From contig CAKMIX010000002.1 in NCBI GenBank assembly GCA_927362715.1, positions 1-64,000 of the forward strand: a DNA stretch of 64,000 nucleotides. Reading direction: 5' to 3'. A program made the position numbers and the translations under genes. The notes under the pieces were generated by a model that was not told where the DNA came from, searched no databases, and was given only the letters and a program-made list of their open reading frames with translations. Within the stretch, counting starts at the first letter, position 1; the number at the start of each line of letters is the position of its first letter. This DNA is from an uncultured Clostridia bacterium (GTDB lineage: Bacteria; Bacillota; Clostridia; Oscillospirales; Acutalibacteraceae). Below are positions 24,962-33,216 of this stretch, piece after piece.

Positions 24962-27331
24962 ATGTATCAGGTCATCAAGCGAGACGGCAAACATGTGGAT
25001 TTTGACCTCTCCAAGATCACGGAAGCGATCCGCAAGGCGTTTGAAGCGCAGGAACGGCAGTACAATATGGACATCATCGAGCTGCTGGCGCTCAAGGTCA
25101 CCGCGGATTTTGAGAAAAAGATCAAGGACGGTCTCATCGGCGTGGAGGACATTCAGGACAGCGTTGAGGCAGTGCTCATCGCGGCGGACTATGCCGACGT
25201 GGCGAAAGGTTATATCCTTTACAGAAAGCAGCGCGAAAAGATCCGCAATATGAAGTCCACCGTGCTCGATTACAAGGAGATCGTGGACAATTACGTGCAT
25301 CTGACAGACTGGCGCGTGAAGGAAAACTCCACTGTGACCTATTCCGTCGGCGGCCTGATCTTAAGCAACTCCGGCGCGATCACGGCGAACTATTGGCTTT
25401 CGGAGATCTATGACAACGAGATCGCCGAGGCGCACCGCAACGCAGACATCCACATCCATGACCTGTCCATGCTCACGGGCTACTGCGCGGGCTGGTCGTT
25501 AAAGCAGCTTATCCAGGAGGGTCTGGGCGGCATCCCCGGCAAGATCACCTCTTCGCCCGCGTCGCACCTTTCGACGCTGTGCAACCAGATGGTCAACTTC
25601 CTCGGCATCATGCAGAACGAATGGGCGGGCGCGCAGGCGTTCTCCTCCTTCGATACCTACCTTGCCCCATTTGTAAAGGTTGACAACTTGTCATACAAGG
25701 AAGTCAAGCAGTGCATCCAGTCCTTCGTCTACGGCGTCAATACGCCCAGCCGCTGGGGCACGCAGTCGCCGTTTACGAACATCACGCTGGACTGGACAGT
25801 CCCCGCGGACCTTGCCGAGCTCAACGCGATCGTCGGCGGCAAGGAAATGGACTTCAAATACAAAGACTGCAAAAAAGAGATGGACATGGTCAACAAGGCG
25901 TTCATCGAGATCATGGTCGAGGGCGACGCCAACGGCCGCGGCTTCCAGTACCCCATCCCGACCTATTCCATCACCAAGGACTTTGACTGGTCCGAGACCG
26001 AAAACAACAAGCTCCTGTTTGAAATGACCGCGAAGTACGGCACGCCGTATTTCTCGAACTACATCAACAGCGATATGGAGCCTTCGGACGTCCGTTCCAT
26101 GTGCTGCCGCCTGCGTCTGGATCTGCGCGAACTGCGCAAGAAATCCGGCGGTTACTTCGGCAGCGGCGAAAGCACCGGCTCCGTTGGCGTGGTCACGATC
26201 AACATGCCGCGCATCGCATATCTCTCGAAAACCGAGGAAGAATTCTATAAGCGGCTCGATCGCATGATGGATATTTCCGCGCGTTCTTTGAAGGTCAAGC
26301 GCGACATCATTTCGCGGCTTTTGGACGAGGGACTGTATCCGTACACCAAGCGCTACCTCGGCACGTTCAACAACCACTTCTCGACCATCGGGCTTATCGG
26401 CATGAACGAAGCCTGCCTGAACGCCGGCTGGATCGGCGAGGATTTAAGCCACGAGCGTGCACAGCAGTTTACAAAGGATGTGCTCAACCACATGCGCGAG
26501 CGCCTTTCCGATTATCAGGAGCAGTACGGCGACCTGTATAACCTTGAGGCGACGCCCGCAGAGTCTACGACCTACCGCCTTGCGAAGCACGACGTCGCGC
26601 GTTATCCCGACATCATTACGGCGGCGGGCGACTGCGGCACCCCGTACTACACGAACTCTTCGCACCTGCCGGTGGACTTCACCGCCGACATTTTCGAGGC
26701 GCTGGATATCCAGGACGATCTGCAGACGCTCTATACCTCCGGTACGGTGTTCCATGCCTTCCTCGGCGAAAAGCTGCCGAGCTGGCAGTCTGCGGCGAAT
26801 CTGGTGCGCAAGATCGCCGAGAACTACAAGCTGCCCTATTACACCATGTCGCCGACCTACTCCGTGTGCAAGGAGCACGGCTACATCACGGGCGAGCATT
26901 ACACCTGCCCCGAGTGCGGCGGTGTGACCGAAGTGTACAGCCGCATCACCGGCTACTATCGTCCGGTGCAGAACTGGAACGACGGCAAGGCGGAAGAATT
27001 CAAGCATCGCAAGCTGTATGACATTGCGAACTCGCATCTGCGCCGTCACGGCGTCCCTGCGGAAAGCGCGGAAGCTCCGTCGGCAGCCGCAGAAAATAAA
27101 GCGGGCGAGCTGCTTCTGTTCACCACCAAGACCTGCCCGAACTGCAAGCTTGCGAAAGCGGCGCTCGACAAGGCGGGCGTAGCCTATACCGTGATTGACG
27201 CGGAGGAAAACGCCGCGCTCACAGACAAATACGGCGTGCGCCAGGCGCCGACGCTGGTGTCGGTCGCGGGCGACAGCTTTGAGACTTTTGCGAACGCCTC
27301 CAACATCAAGGCCTTCGCGGAAAGGGCATAA
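24962..27331 (+). CDS. nrdD: anaerobic ribonucleoside-triphosphate reductase with C-terminal glutaredoxin-like domain
   Basis: A 789-residue class III reductase making deoxyribonucleotides without oxygen. An N-terminal ATP-cone domain (MYQVIKRDGKHVDFD, residues 1-90) precedes the catalytic barrel, with LSTLCNQMVNFLG, MCCRLRLDLRE and LYNLEATPAESTTYRLA. A zinc-binding segment (VCKEHGYITGEHYTCPECG) leads to the glycyl-radical site RITGYYRPVQNW (Gly about 664). From about residue 714 a glutaredoxin/thioredoxin-like domain is fused, with FTTKTCPNC (cysteines about 725 and 728) and the cis-Pro segment RQAPTLV. trxB follows three bases later. The fusion suggests thioredoxin-type rather than formate-driven reduction. 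Confidence 0.96.
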   Translation: MYQVIKRDGKHVDFDLSKITEAIRKAFEAQERQYNMDIIELLALKVTADFEKKIKDGLIGVEDIQDSVEAVLIAADYADVAKGYILYRKQREKIRNMKSTVLDYKEIVDNYVHLTDWRVKENSTVTYSVGGLILSNSGAITANYWLSEIYDNEIAEAHRNADIHIHDLSMLTGYCAGWSLKQLIQEGLGGIPGKITSSPASHLSTLCNQMVNFLGIMQNEWAGAQAFSSFDTYLAPFVKVDNLSYKEVKQCIQSFVYGVNTPSRWGTQSPFTNITLDWTVPADLAELNAIVGGKEMDFKYKDCKKEMDMVNKAFIEIMVEGDANGRGFQYPIPTYSITKDFDWSETENNKLLFEMTAKYGTPYFSNYINSDMEPSDVRSMCCRLRLDLRELRKKSGGYFGSGESTGSVGVVTINMPRIAYLSKTEEEFYKRLDRMMDISARSLKVKRDIISRLLDEGLYPYTKRYLGTFNNHFSTIGLIGMNEACLNAGWIGEDLSHERAQQFTKDVLNHMRERLSDYQEQYGDLYNLEATPAESTTYRLAKHDVARYPDIITAAGDCGTPYYTNSSHLPVDFTADIFEALDIQDDLQTLYTSGTVFHAFLGEKLPSWQSAANLVRKIAENYKLPYYTMSPTYSVCKEHGYITGEHYTCPECGGVTEVYSRITGYYRPVQNWNDGKAEEFKHRKLYDIANSHLRRHGVPAESAEAPSAAAENKAGELLLFTTKTCPNCKLAKAALDKAGVAYTVIDAEENAALTDKYGVRQAPTLVSVAGDSFETFANASNIKAFAERA

Positions 27332-27334
27332 CCT

Positions 27335-28246
27335 ATGCAGGACATCCTGATCGTCGGCGCGGGCACGGCGGGCTTGACCGCCGCGATCTATGCGGCGCGC
27401 GCGGGAAAGACCGTGACCGTGCTCGAAAACGAAGCCGTCGGCGGGCAGATCGCCACCTCGCCGCAGGTCGAGAACTACCCCGGCTTTGAAAGCATCAGCG
27501 GAGCAGAATTTTCGGATCGCCTCTTTACCCAGGCGACCGTGCTCGGCGTGTCCGTGGAGCTCGAAAAAGCACAGGCTGTGCGTGCGCAGGACGGTATGTT
27601 CACCGTCGAAACGAGTGGCGAAAGCTATTCGGCGCGGGCGCTTATCCTCGCGACGGGCGTAAAACACCGCCGGCTCGGGCTTGCGGAAGAAGCGTCCTAT
27701 CTCGGGCGCGGGCTGTCCTATTGCGCGGTGTGCGACGGGGCGTTTTTCAAAAACCGCACCGTAGCCGTCGTAGGCGGCGGCAACGCCGCGCTGCAAAGTG
27801 CGATCTATCTTGCCGACGTCGCCGAAAAGGTGTATCTGATCCATCGCCGCACGCAGTACCGCGCGGAGGAGGCCGTGATCCGTGCCATGGAAGCAAAGCC
27901 GAACATCGAACTCGTTTTGAACAAAACGGTGGCGGCGCTCTCCGGCGAACCGCTTTTGCAGTCGCTCACCTTGCGCGATACGCAGACGGGCGAAACTTCG
28001 GAACTCCCGGTAAACGGCGTGTTTGTTTCCATCGGCAAAGTCCCCGCAAACGATTTTTGCCGTGACATAGTGACGCTCGACGACGCCGGCTTTATCGTAG
28101 CGGACGAATCGTGTAAAACGAATGTGCCCGGGCTGTTCGCCGCAGGCGACTGCCGCACAAAGACTGTGCGTCAGCTGACCACCGCCGCTTCGGACGGCAG
28201 CATTGCCGCCCTTGCCGCGTGCGATTATCTGAACGCGAACGCATAA
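27335..28246 (+). CDS. trxB: thioredoxin reductase
   Basis: A 303-residue flavoprotein reductase. It has the FAD-binding GAGTAGLTAAIYAARAG, the redox pair CAVC (about residue 130), the NADPH-binding GGGNAALQSA and the C-terminal FAD motif GLFAAGDCR. It starts three bases after nrdD, so NADPH-dependent recharging of the NrdD-fused glutaredoxin-like domain is a reasonable inference. Terminator follows. Confidence 0.95.
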   Translation: MQDILIVGAGTAGLTAAIYAARAGKTVTVLENEAVGGQIATSPQVENYPGFESISGAEFSDRLFTQATVLGVSVELEKAQAVRAQDGMFTVETSGESYSARALILATGVKHRRLGLAEEASYLGRGLSYCAVCDGAFFKNRTVAVVGGGNAALQSAIYLADVAEKVYLIHRRTQYRAEEAVIRAMEAKPNIELVLNKTVAALSGEPLLQSLTLRDTQTGETSELPVNGVFVSIGKVPANDFCRDIVTLDDAGFIVADESCKTNVPGLFAAGDCRTKTVRQLTTAASDGSIAALAACDYLNANA

Positions 28247-28252
28247 CAAATC

Positions 28253-28285
28253 AAAGCCCTTTGCGCAAAAGCAAAGGGCTTTTTC
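28253..28285 (+). terminator. intrinsic terminator of nrdD-trxB
   Basis: AAAGCCCTTTGC pairs with GCAAAGGGCTTT around GCAAAA, followed by TT and C; 12-bp perfect stem. Confidence 0.92.
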
Positions 28286-28312
28286 GTCTCTGTATGGGCA
28301 CAAAGGAGCAGT

Positions 28313-29206
28313 ATGAGATCCTTTACAACTCGAACGGAAATTACAAAGGGCTGGTCGGGCGACAAAAAATACTGCGTGACGGAGCAAAACGGCACACGGT
28401 ATTTTCTGCGTGTTTCCCCGCGTGCGCAATATGAAGAAAAACAGCAGGAATTCGAGCTGATGCGCCGTGTTTTCGCGCTCGGCGTGCCCACGCCGCAGCC
28501 GCTGGAATTCGGGCTGTGCGCCGAGGGCGTATACAGCCTGCAAGCTTGGATCGACGGCGACGACGCAGAGGACGTGATCGGGCGTTTTCCCGAAACACAG
28601 CAGTATATCTATGGCCTCGCGGCGGGGCGCGCCTTGCAAAAGATCCACTCTATCCCCGCACCTGAAAACGCCGAACCATGGGAAACGCGTTTTAACCGCA
28701 AAATCGACCGTAAGATCCAACTGTATACCGCCTGCGGGCTGCGCTATGCAGAGGATGAGCCGTTTTTCACCTACTTGCGTGAAAACCGCAGCCTTTTGAA
28801 AGACCGTCCGCAGACCTTGCAGCACGGCGATTTCCACATCGGCAACATGATGCTCGACCGTACGGGAAAGCTGTGGATCATCGACTTCAACCGCCGCGAC
28901 TACGGCGACCCGTGGGAAGAATTCAATCGCATCGTCTGGGCGGCGCAAAAGTCACCCAACTTTGCAAGCGGCATGGTGGACGGGTATTTTGACGGCGACG
29001 TACCGATGAAATTTTGGCGGCTGTTGGCGCTGTATATTTCGAGCAACACGCTTGGCTCCCTGCCGTGGGCGATCCCGTTCGGGGAGAAAAAGATCTACAT
29101 CATGCGCGCGCAGGCAAGCGAAATTTTGCAGTGGTACGACCACATGCGCATCGTCGTGCCGCGGTGGTACCGCCCGCAATATAGAAAACGGAGGGACGAT
29201 ATATGA
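28313..29206 (+). CDS. aminoglycoside phosphotransferase-family kinase (APH/choline-kinase fold)
   Basis: A 297-residue small-molecule kinase of the APH superfamily. The catalytic loop is LQHGDFHIGNMM and the metal-binding segment WIIDFNRRDYGDPWEE; the N-lobe holds YCVTEQNGTRYFLRV with the ATP-contacting lysine-equivalent region. Chromosomal members of this type often phosphorylate sugars or amino-alcohols; antibiotic resistance cannot be assumed. AAAGGAG precedes the ATG. The stop codon overlaps the next gene's start by four bases. Confidence 0.88.
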   Translation: MRSFTTRTEITKGWSGDKKYCVTEQNGTRYFLRVSPRAQYEEKQQEFELMRRVFALGVPTPQPLEFGLCAEGVYSLQAWIDGDDAEDVIGRFPETQQYIYGLAAGRALQKIHSIPAPENAEPWETRFNRKIDRKIQLYTACGLRYAEDEPFFTYLRENRSLLKDRPQTLQHGDFHIGNMMLDRTGKLWIIDFNRRDYGDPWEEFNRIVWAAQKSPNFASGMVDGYFDGDVPMKFWRLLALYISSNTLGSLPWAIPFGEKKIYIMRAQASEILQWYDHMRIVVPRWYRPQYRKRRDDI

Positions 29207-30129
29207 TCCTCTCCGTTTCCCGTCGTACGGATATTCCGGGCCGGTATGCGGACTGGTTTATGAACCGCATTCGCGCGGGGTTCGTGCTGACGCAGAATCC
29301 TATGAATCCCGCGCAGGTGCAAAGGCTGCCGCTTTCCGAGGACACCGTGGATTGTATCGTCTTTTGGACAAAGGACGCCACGCCGCTGCTGCCGTATTTG
29401 GATGAGCTTGACCGTCTTGGCTATACCTATTATTTCCAGTTCACCCTAACGCCGTATCCGCACGCGCTCGAACCGGGACTGCGCCCGAAAACAGAGATCG
29501 TGCAGACCTTTCGCGCGCTGTCCGAGCGTCTGGGACGCGAGCGGGTGGTTTGGCGGTACGATCCGATCCTGCTTAGCACAGGGATAGACACTGCATTTCA
29601 TAAGCAGGCATTCCGGGCTTTGTGCGAACGGCTATCCGACTGTACCGACACAGTTACGATCAGCTTTTTAGACATATATCAAAAGATAAAAACCGTACCT
29701 GTGCGCCCGCCGAACGAGAGTGAAACAGCCGAGCTGGCGGCGTTTATCGGCGAGACGGCAAGGCGTTACGGGCTGCGCGCGACGGCGTGCTGTGAGGCGG
29801 CGGATTTAACCGTGTACGGAATTTCACGTGCCGCCTGTATCGACAAAGCGCGCATCGAACGCATCTGCGGGTGTGCGCTGGATCTTACCGCCGAAAAAAA
29901 CCAGCGCGGCATGTGCGGCTGTTCGGAGAGCGTGGACATCGGCGTATACGACACCTGCCCGAACGGCTGTGTGTATTGCTACGCGAACCGAAGCAAAGCT
30001 GCCGTCGAAAAACACCGTGCCGCCTATGACCCGAATTCGCCCCTGCTTTGCAGTGCAACAGACGAAAGAAAGACTTATCCCGAACGGCGGGTGCGGTCGA
30101 ACAAAACAGGGCAGACCAAGCTGTTTTAG
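29203..30129 (+). CDS. DUF1848 family protein
   Basis: A 308-residue member of the DUF1848 family, recognised by MILSVSRRTDIPGRYADWF at the start, DCIVFWTKDA and YYFQFTLTPY. The C-terminal part holds a cysteine cluster (CGC, CGCSESVD, DTCPNGCVYCYAN), where CxxxCxxC resembles a radical-SAM-type iron-sulfur site placed at the wrong end of the protein. Function unknown. It overlaps the APH-like kinase gene by four bases, so the two are co-expressed. Confidence 0.88.
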   Translation: MILSVSRRTDIPGRYADWFMNRIRAGFVLTQNPMNPAQVQRLPLSEDTVDCIVFWTKDATPLLPYLDELDRLGYTYYFQFTLTPYPHALEPGLRPKTEIVQTFRALSERLGRERVVWRYDPILLSTGIDTAFHKQAFRALCERLSDCTDTVTISFLDIYQKIKTVPVRPPNESETAELAAFIGETARRYGLRATACCEAADLTVYGISRAACIDKARIERICGCALDLTAEKNQRGMCGCSESVDIGVYDTCPNGCVYCYANRSKAAVEKHRAAYDPNSPLLCSATDERKTYPERRVRSNKTGQTKLF

Positions 30130-30274
30130 CTGCACGGGATATTCGTCTCTTTTTTACAATTTTTTCCGCATGGTATTCGACAAAAAACTTTCCTGTTTTT
30201 TCGGTATAAAATCTCCAATCAAACAGACAATAACACAGAACAATTTTGAAAAAAGAAAAAAGGAGATTTTATAT

Positions 30275-30814
30275 ATGAAAGCCACAGGCATTGTCAGAAG
30301 AATCGACGACCTCGGGCGCGTGGTCATCCCCAAGGAGATCCGCCGCACCATGCGCATCCGCGAGGGCGACCCGCTGGAAATTTACACCGCGGCGGACGGC
30401 GAGGTCATTTTTAAAAAGTATTCGCCCATCGGCGAGCTGTCGCAGATCGCTGCGCAGTATGCGGAGGTGCTCAACCGCGCCATCCAGCTGCCCGTGCTCA
30501 TCACGGATCGCGACCACGTGATCGCAGTCTCCGGCGCGCCCAAGCGCGATTTTGCCGACCGCCGCGTCAGTGAGGAGCTCGAAGCGCTGATGACCGAGCG
30601 CGCGACCTACACCGCGACGCCCGATACCCCGCCCTTGTACCCCGTTTCGGGCTATGAAAAGGAGGCGGCGCTGGCGTTCCCGATCATCGGCAGCGGCGAC
30701 GTTTCGGGCTCTGTTGTGCTGATGCTTCGCGAAGACGGCTCCATGCCTACGGCGGAGGAGACGAAGCTTTTGCAGGTCGCGGCGTCCTTCCTCGGCAAGC
30801 AGATGGAGGATTGA
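30275..30814 (+). CDS. spoVT: stage V sporulation protein T (AbrB-family regulator)
   Basis: A 179-residue regulator with an N-terminal AbrB swapped-hairpin DNA-binding domain (MKATGIVRRIDDLGRVVIPKEIRRTMRI, residues 1-50) and a C-terminal GAF-like domain (about 55-178). This matches SpoVT, which in Bacillus tunes forespore sigma-G gene expression. The ATG at 30275 follows AAAGGAG; the longer frame from 29828 is a shadow. AbrB-GAF proteins of this length in Clostridia are almost always SpoVT. Confidence 0.94.
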   Translation: MKATGIVRRIDDLGRVVIPKEIRRTMRIREGDPLEIYTAADGEVIFKKYSPIGELSQIAAQYAEVLNRAIQLPVLITDRDHVIAVSGAPKRDFADRRVSEELEALMTERATYTATPDTPPLYPVSGYEKEAALAFPIIGSGDVSGSVVLMLREDGSMPTAEETKLLQVAASFLGKQMED

Positions 30815-30880
30815 CGGCAGCGCGCAGCTTGAAACAGGAAGAGAACGAGAGATTTTTCCCGATTTGTTGCGTACGGTCCT

Positions 30881-31044
30881 TAAAAGTTTTACTCGATTTT
30901 TTACAAAAAATCGCGGATTCCAAAGGCAGAGCCGCTGCGGCGTCCCGCAGGACGCGAAATTCCATTCCTGCATAAAGCGCAGAAGGGGCGCAAAACGTCC
31001 CGGCGGGACGTTTTGCGTTGGGGAAACCTCGCCGGGGTTTCCCC
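30881..31044 (+). repeat. multi-hairpin intergenic repeat, copy A
   Basis: This 164-bp element has a second copy at 54405-54569. It holds four hairpins: 30894-30913 (CGATTTTTT, AC, AAAAAATCG), 30940-30955 (GCGTCC, CGCA, GGACGC), 30989-31017 (13-bp stem) and 31020-31044 (9-bp stem or more). The two copies differ mostly in stems and keep the pairing by compensatory changes. It lies between spoVT and the next terminator, in a stretch of 280 bp without a gene. Confidence 0.8.
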
Positions 31045-31093
31045 GAACGGAATAGAAGTTCCTTCTATTTCGTTTGTGTAAAATTCAAAATCG

Positions 31094-31130
31094 AAAAAAC
31101 GGGAGAAAGCATCTGCTCTCTCCCGTTCTT
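31094..31130 (-). terminator. intrinsic terminator of the threonylcarbamoyl-AMP synthase gene
   Basis: AACGGGAGA and TCTCCCGTT form a stem with a T run (TTTTTTCG) on the minus strand; a weaker T run exists on the plus strand. Confidence 0.8.
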
Positions 31131-31144
31131 TTGTGTTTGGTATT

Positions 31145-32185
31145 TTATTTTTCCGTATGATCTAAGTCTATCAAATGAAATCCCGCCGCGCGAATTAAGC
31201 GGTTATAGACCGCAAGCCCCATGCCGTCGAGCTCCGGACAGCGCGCATACACGGTCGCCGCGCCATGCTCGTCGAGTTCGCGCAGGGCGTCGAAAAGCCG
31301 CGCCGCCTGTGACGCGCCGTCGTGCGCTTTGCCATAGGTCACAGCGTGTGGAAAATGCGATTCCTCTCCCTGAAAGCAGAGGACAGTTGCATCCTTACCG
31401 GCGACGTAGTCACAGAATTGTTCAAACGTGCCTCTTAAGATCGTGATATCCGCGCGCGGGGCATAGTGCTTGTATTTCATTCCCGGTGAAGCGGCGACTG
31501 CGCCGTCCTTGAGCTTATGCAGCACGGCGTCATCCACCTCGACTTCGCCGAGCGCACCGCGCAGCTGCTCCACGGTCACGCCGCCCGGCCGCAGCACGCG
31601 CGGCACATCGCCCGTCAAAGAGACGACCGTGGATTCCACGCCGACCTTACATGCGCCGCCGTCCAAGATCAGCGGGATGCGCCCGCGCATATCCGCCAGC
31701 ACATACGCCGCGTTCGTGGGGCTCGGACTGCCCGAAAGGTTGGCGCTCGGCGCGGCAAGCGGTACGCCGGCTGCACGGATGACGGCCGCTGCCGCAGGGT
31801 GGACGGGCATGCGCACCGCCACGGTCGGAAGTCCCGCCGAAACTCCGGCGGGCACGCGGTCGCTTCTCGGCAATATCATGGTCAGGGGACCGGGCCAAAA
31901 CGCCTTGGCAAGACGCTTGGCGCTTTCCGGCACGTCGGTGACCAGCTGTGCCAGCTCGTCTATGGCGGCGATATGGACGATCAGCGGGTTGTCCTGCGGG
32001 CGGCCTTTTGCAGAAAATATTTTGGCGACTGCCGATTCGTCAAAGGCGTTTGCCGCAAGCCCGTAGACCGTTTCCGTCGGGATGGCGACAACCTCCCCGT
32101 TGAGAAGCCGAGAAGCCGCCTTTTTTACGGCGGCTTCATTTATAGTACCATCGGGCGAAATGACTTGTAAAACTTCCGTTTCCAT
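31145..32185 (-). CDS. L-threonylcarbamoyladenylate synthase (Sua5 type)
   Basis: A 346-residue Sua5/YwlC enzyme that makes threonylcarbamoyl-AMP from threonine, bicarbonate and ATP for the t6A37 modification of tRNA. The catalytic YrdC domain (about 15-205) shows the KKAASRLLNGEVVAIPTETVYGLAANA and KGRPQDNPLIVH motifs and SANLSGSPSPTN. A linker and a C-terminal Sua5 domain (about 230-345) follow, starting at SPGMKYKHYAP. The start has a weak AGAGAAAA site. Confidence 0.94.
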   Translation of the reverse strand: METEVLQVISPDGTINEAAVKKAASRLLNGEVVAIPTETVYGLAANAFDESAVAKIFSAKGRPQDNPLIVHIAAIDELAQLVTDVPESAKRLAKAFWPGPLTMILPRSDRVPAGVSAGLPTVAVRMPVHPAAAAVIRAAGVPLAAPSANLSGSPSPTNAAYVLADMRGRIPLILDGGACKVGVESTVVSLTGDVPRVLRPGGVTVEQLRGALGEVEVDDAVLHKLKDGAVAASPGMKYKHYAPRADITILRGTFEQFCDYVAGKDATVLCFQGEESHFPHAVTYGKAHDGASQAARLFDALRELDEHGAATVYARCPELDGMGLAVYNRLIRAAGFHLIDLDHTEK

Positions 32186-32204
32186 AGTTTTCTCTTTTCT
32201 GTGT

Positions 32205-33038
32205 TTATCCGACCAGCGCGCGGATCGTGAAATAGCCGATCACCACGACGCCCAATACAATGCGATACCAGCCGAACACCTTAAAGTCGTGCTTTTTGAT
32301 ATAGGACATCAGGAATTTGATGATGAACAGCGACACGACAAACGCCGTTACAAGCCCCACCAGCAGAATGGCGATCTCCTGCCCCGTATAAGAAAAGCCA
32401 TACTGCACAAGCTTTAAGGCGCTTGCACCGAACATCACGGGTACGGCAAGGAAAAACGTGAACTCTGCGGCAACGGTGCGTGATACGCCCAAAAGCAGCG
32501 CGCCCACGATCGTTGCGCCCGAACGCGAGGTGCCGGGGAATATGGCGGCGATCAGCTGGAAAAGGCCGATGTAGAAAGCAATCGGATAGGTGATCTCGGC
32601 GATGGAGTTGATTTTCGGGGTACGCTTTTTGTTATAGTTTTCAATCACGATGAAGCAGATACCGACCAAAATAAGCATAACGGAGACCGTTTGCCAATTG
32701 TAAAACAGCGCTTCGAGCTCTTCATCGAACAAAAGCCCCACAATAGCGGCGGGGATGCAGGCAACCAGGACCTTGAACCACATCGTAAAGATCGGTTTTT
32801 TGATGAGCAGCTTTTTTTCTTTCATGCCGAAGGGCCACAGCTTTTTCCAGAACATCACGACGACCGCTAAAATCGCGCCGAGCTGGATGACCACTAAAAA
32901 CATGCTGCGGAATTCATCCGAAACATTGAGCTTTATAAATTCATCGACTAAGATCATGTGCCCCGTACTGCTGACGGGCAGCCATTCGGTGATGCCCTCC
33001 ACAAGGCCCAAGATAAACGCTTTAAGAATTTCCAACAT
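32205..33038 (-). CDS. uppP: undecaprenyl-diphosphatase (UppP/BacA)
   Basis: A 277-residue polytopic membrane enzyme recycling undecaprenyl pyrophosphate for peptidoglycan synthesis. The two family motifs are EGITEWLPVSSTGH near the N-terminus and PGTSRSGATIVGALL near residue 170. About seven to eight hydrophobic segments. AAGGAAAAG precedes the ATG. It lies 19 bp upstream of the minus-strand threonylcarbamoyl-AMP synthase gene in the same orientation. Confidence 0.96.
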   Translation of the reverse strand: MLEILKAFILGLVEGITEWLPVSSTGHMILVDEFIKLNVSDEFRSMFLVVIQLGAILAVVVMFWKKLWPFGMKEKKLLIKKPIFTMWFKVLVACIPAAIVGLLFDEELEALFYNWQTVSVMLILVGICFIVIENYNKKRTPKINSIAEITYPIAFYIGLFQLIAAIFPGTSRSGATIVGALLLGVSRTVAAEFTFFLAVPVMFGASALKLVQYGFSYTGQEIAILLVGLVTAFVVSLFIIKFLMSYIKKHDFKVFGWYRIVLGVVVIGYFTIRALVG

Positions 33039-33155
33039 AACGCTTTTCCTTTCTTTGCGTCAAATATGGGATCATTTTTGTTCCAACTCAGTATATCAGA
33101 CTTTTCACAGAAAGAAAACCATAAAACCGAAAAAAATTTGCCGCTTGCCGCCGCG

Positions 33156-33184
33156 TTGCTTTTTTTGTATGGACATGATACAAT
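33156..33184 (+). promoter_or_regulatory. promoter of mutS2
   Basis: TTGCTT (33156-33161) and extended -10 TGATACAAT with TACAAT at 33179-33184, spacer 17 bp. Confidence 0.7.
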
Positions 33185-33216
33185 AAACACGAATATAAAC
33201 AAAGGATTAAAAACGG

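Noticed and set aside
26444-28948. 834-codon open frame on the minus strand
   Set aside because: It lies antisense to nrdD, trxB and the kinase gene, all with clear family motifs. The sequence is Arg/Val/His-rich and has no recognisable domain, as expected in GC-rich DNA.
28313-29206. antibiotic-resistance (aminoglycoside) kinase
   Set aside because: The APH fold is clear, but such chromosomal homologues usually act on metabolites and nothing here indicates resistance.
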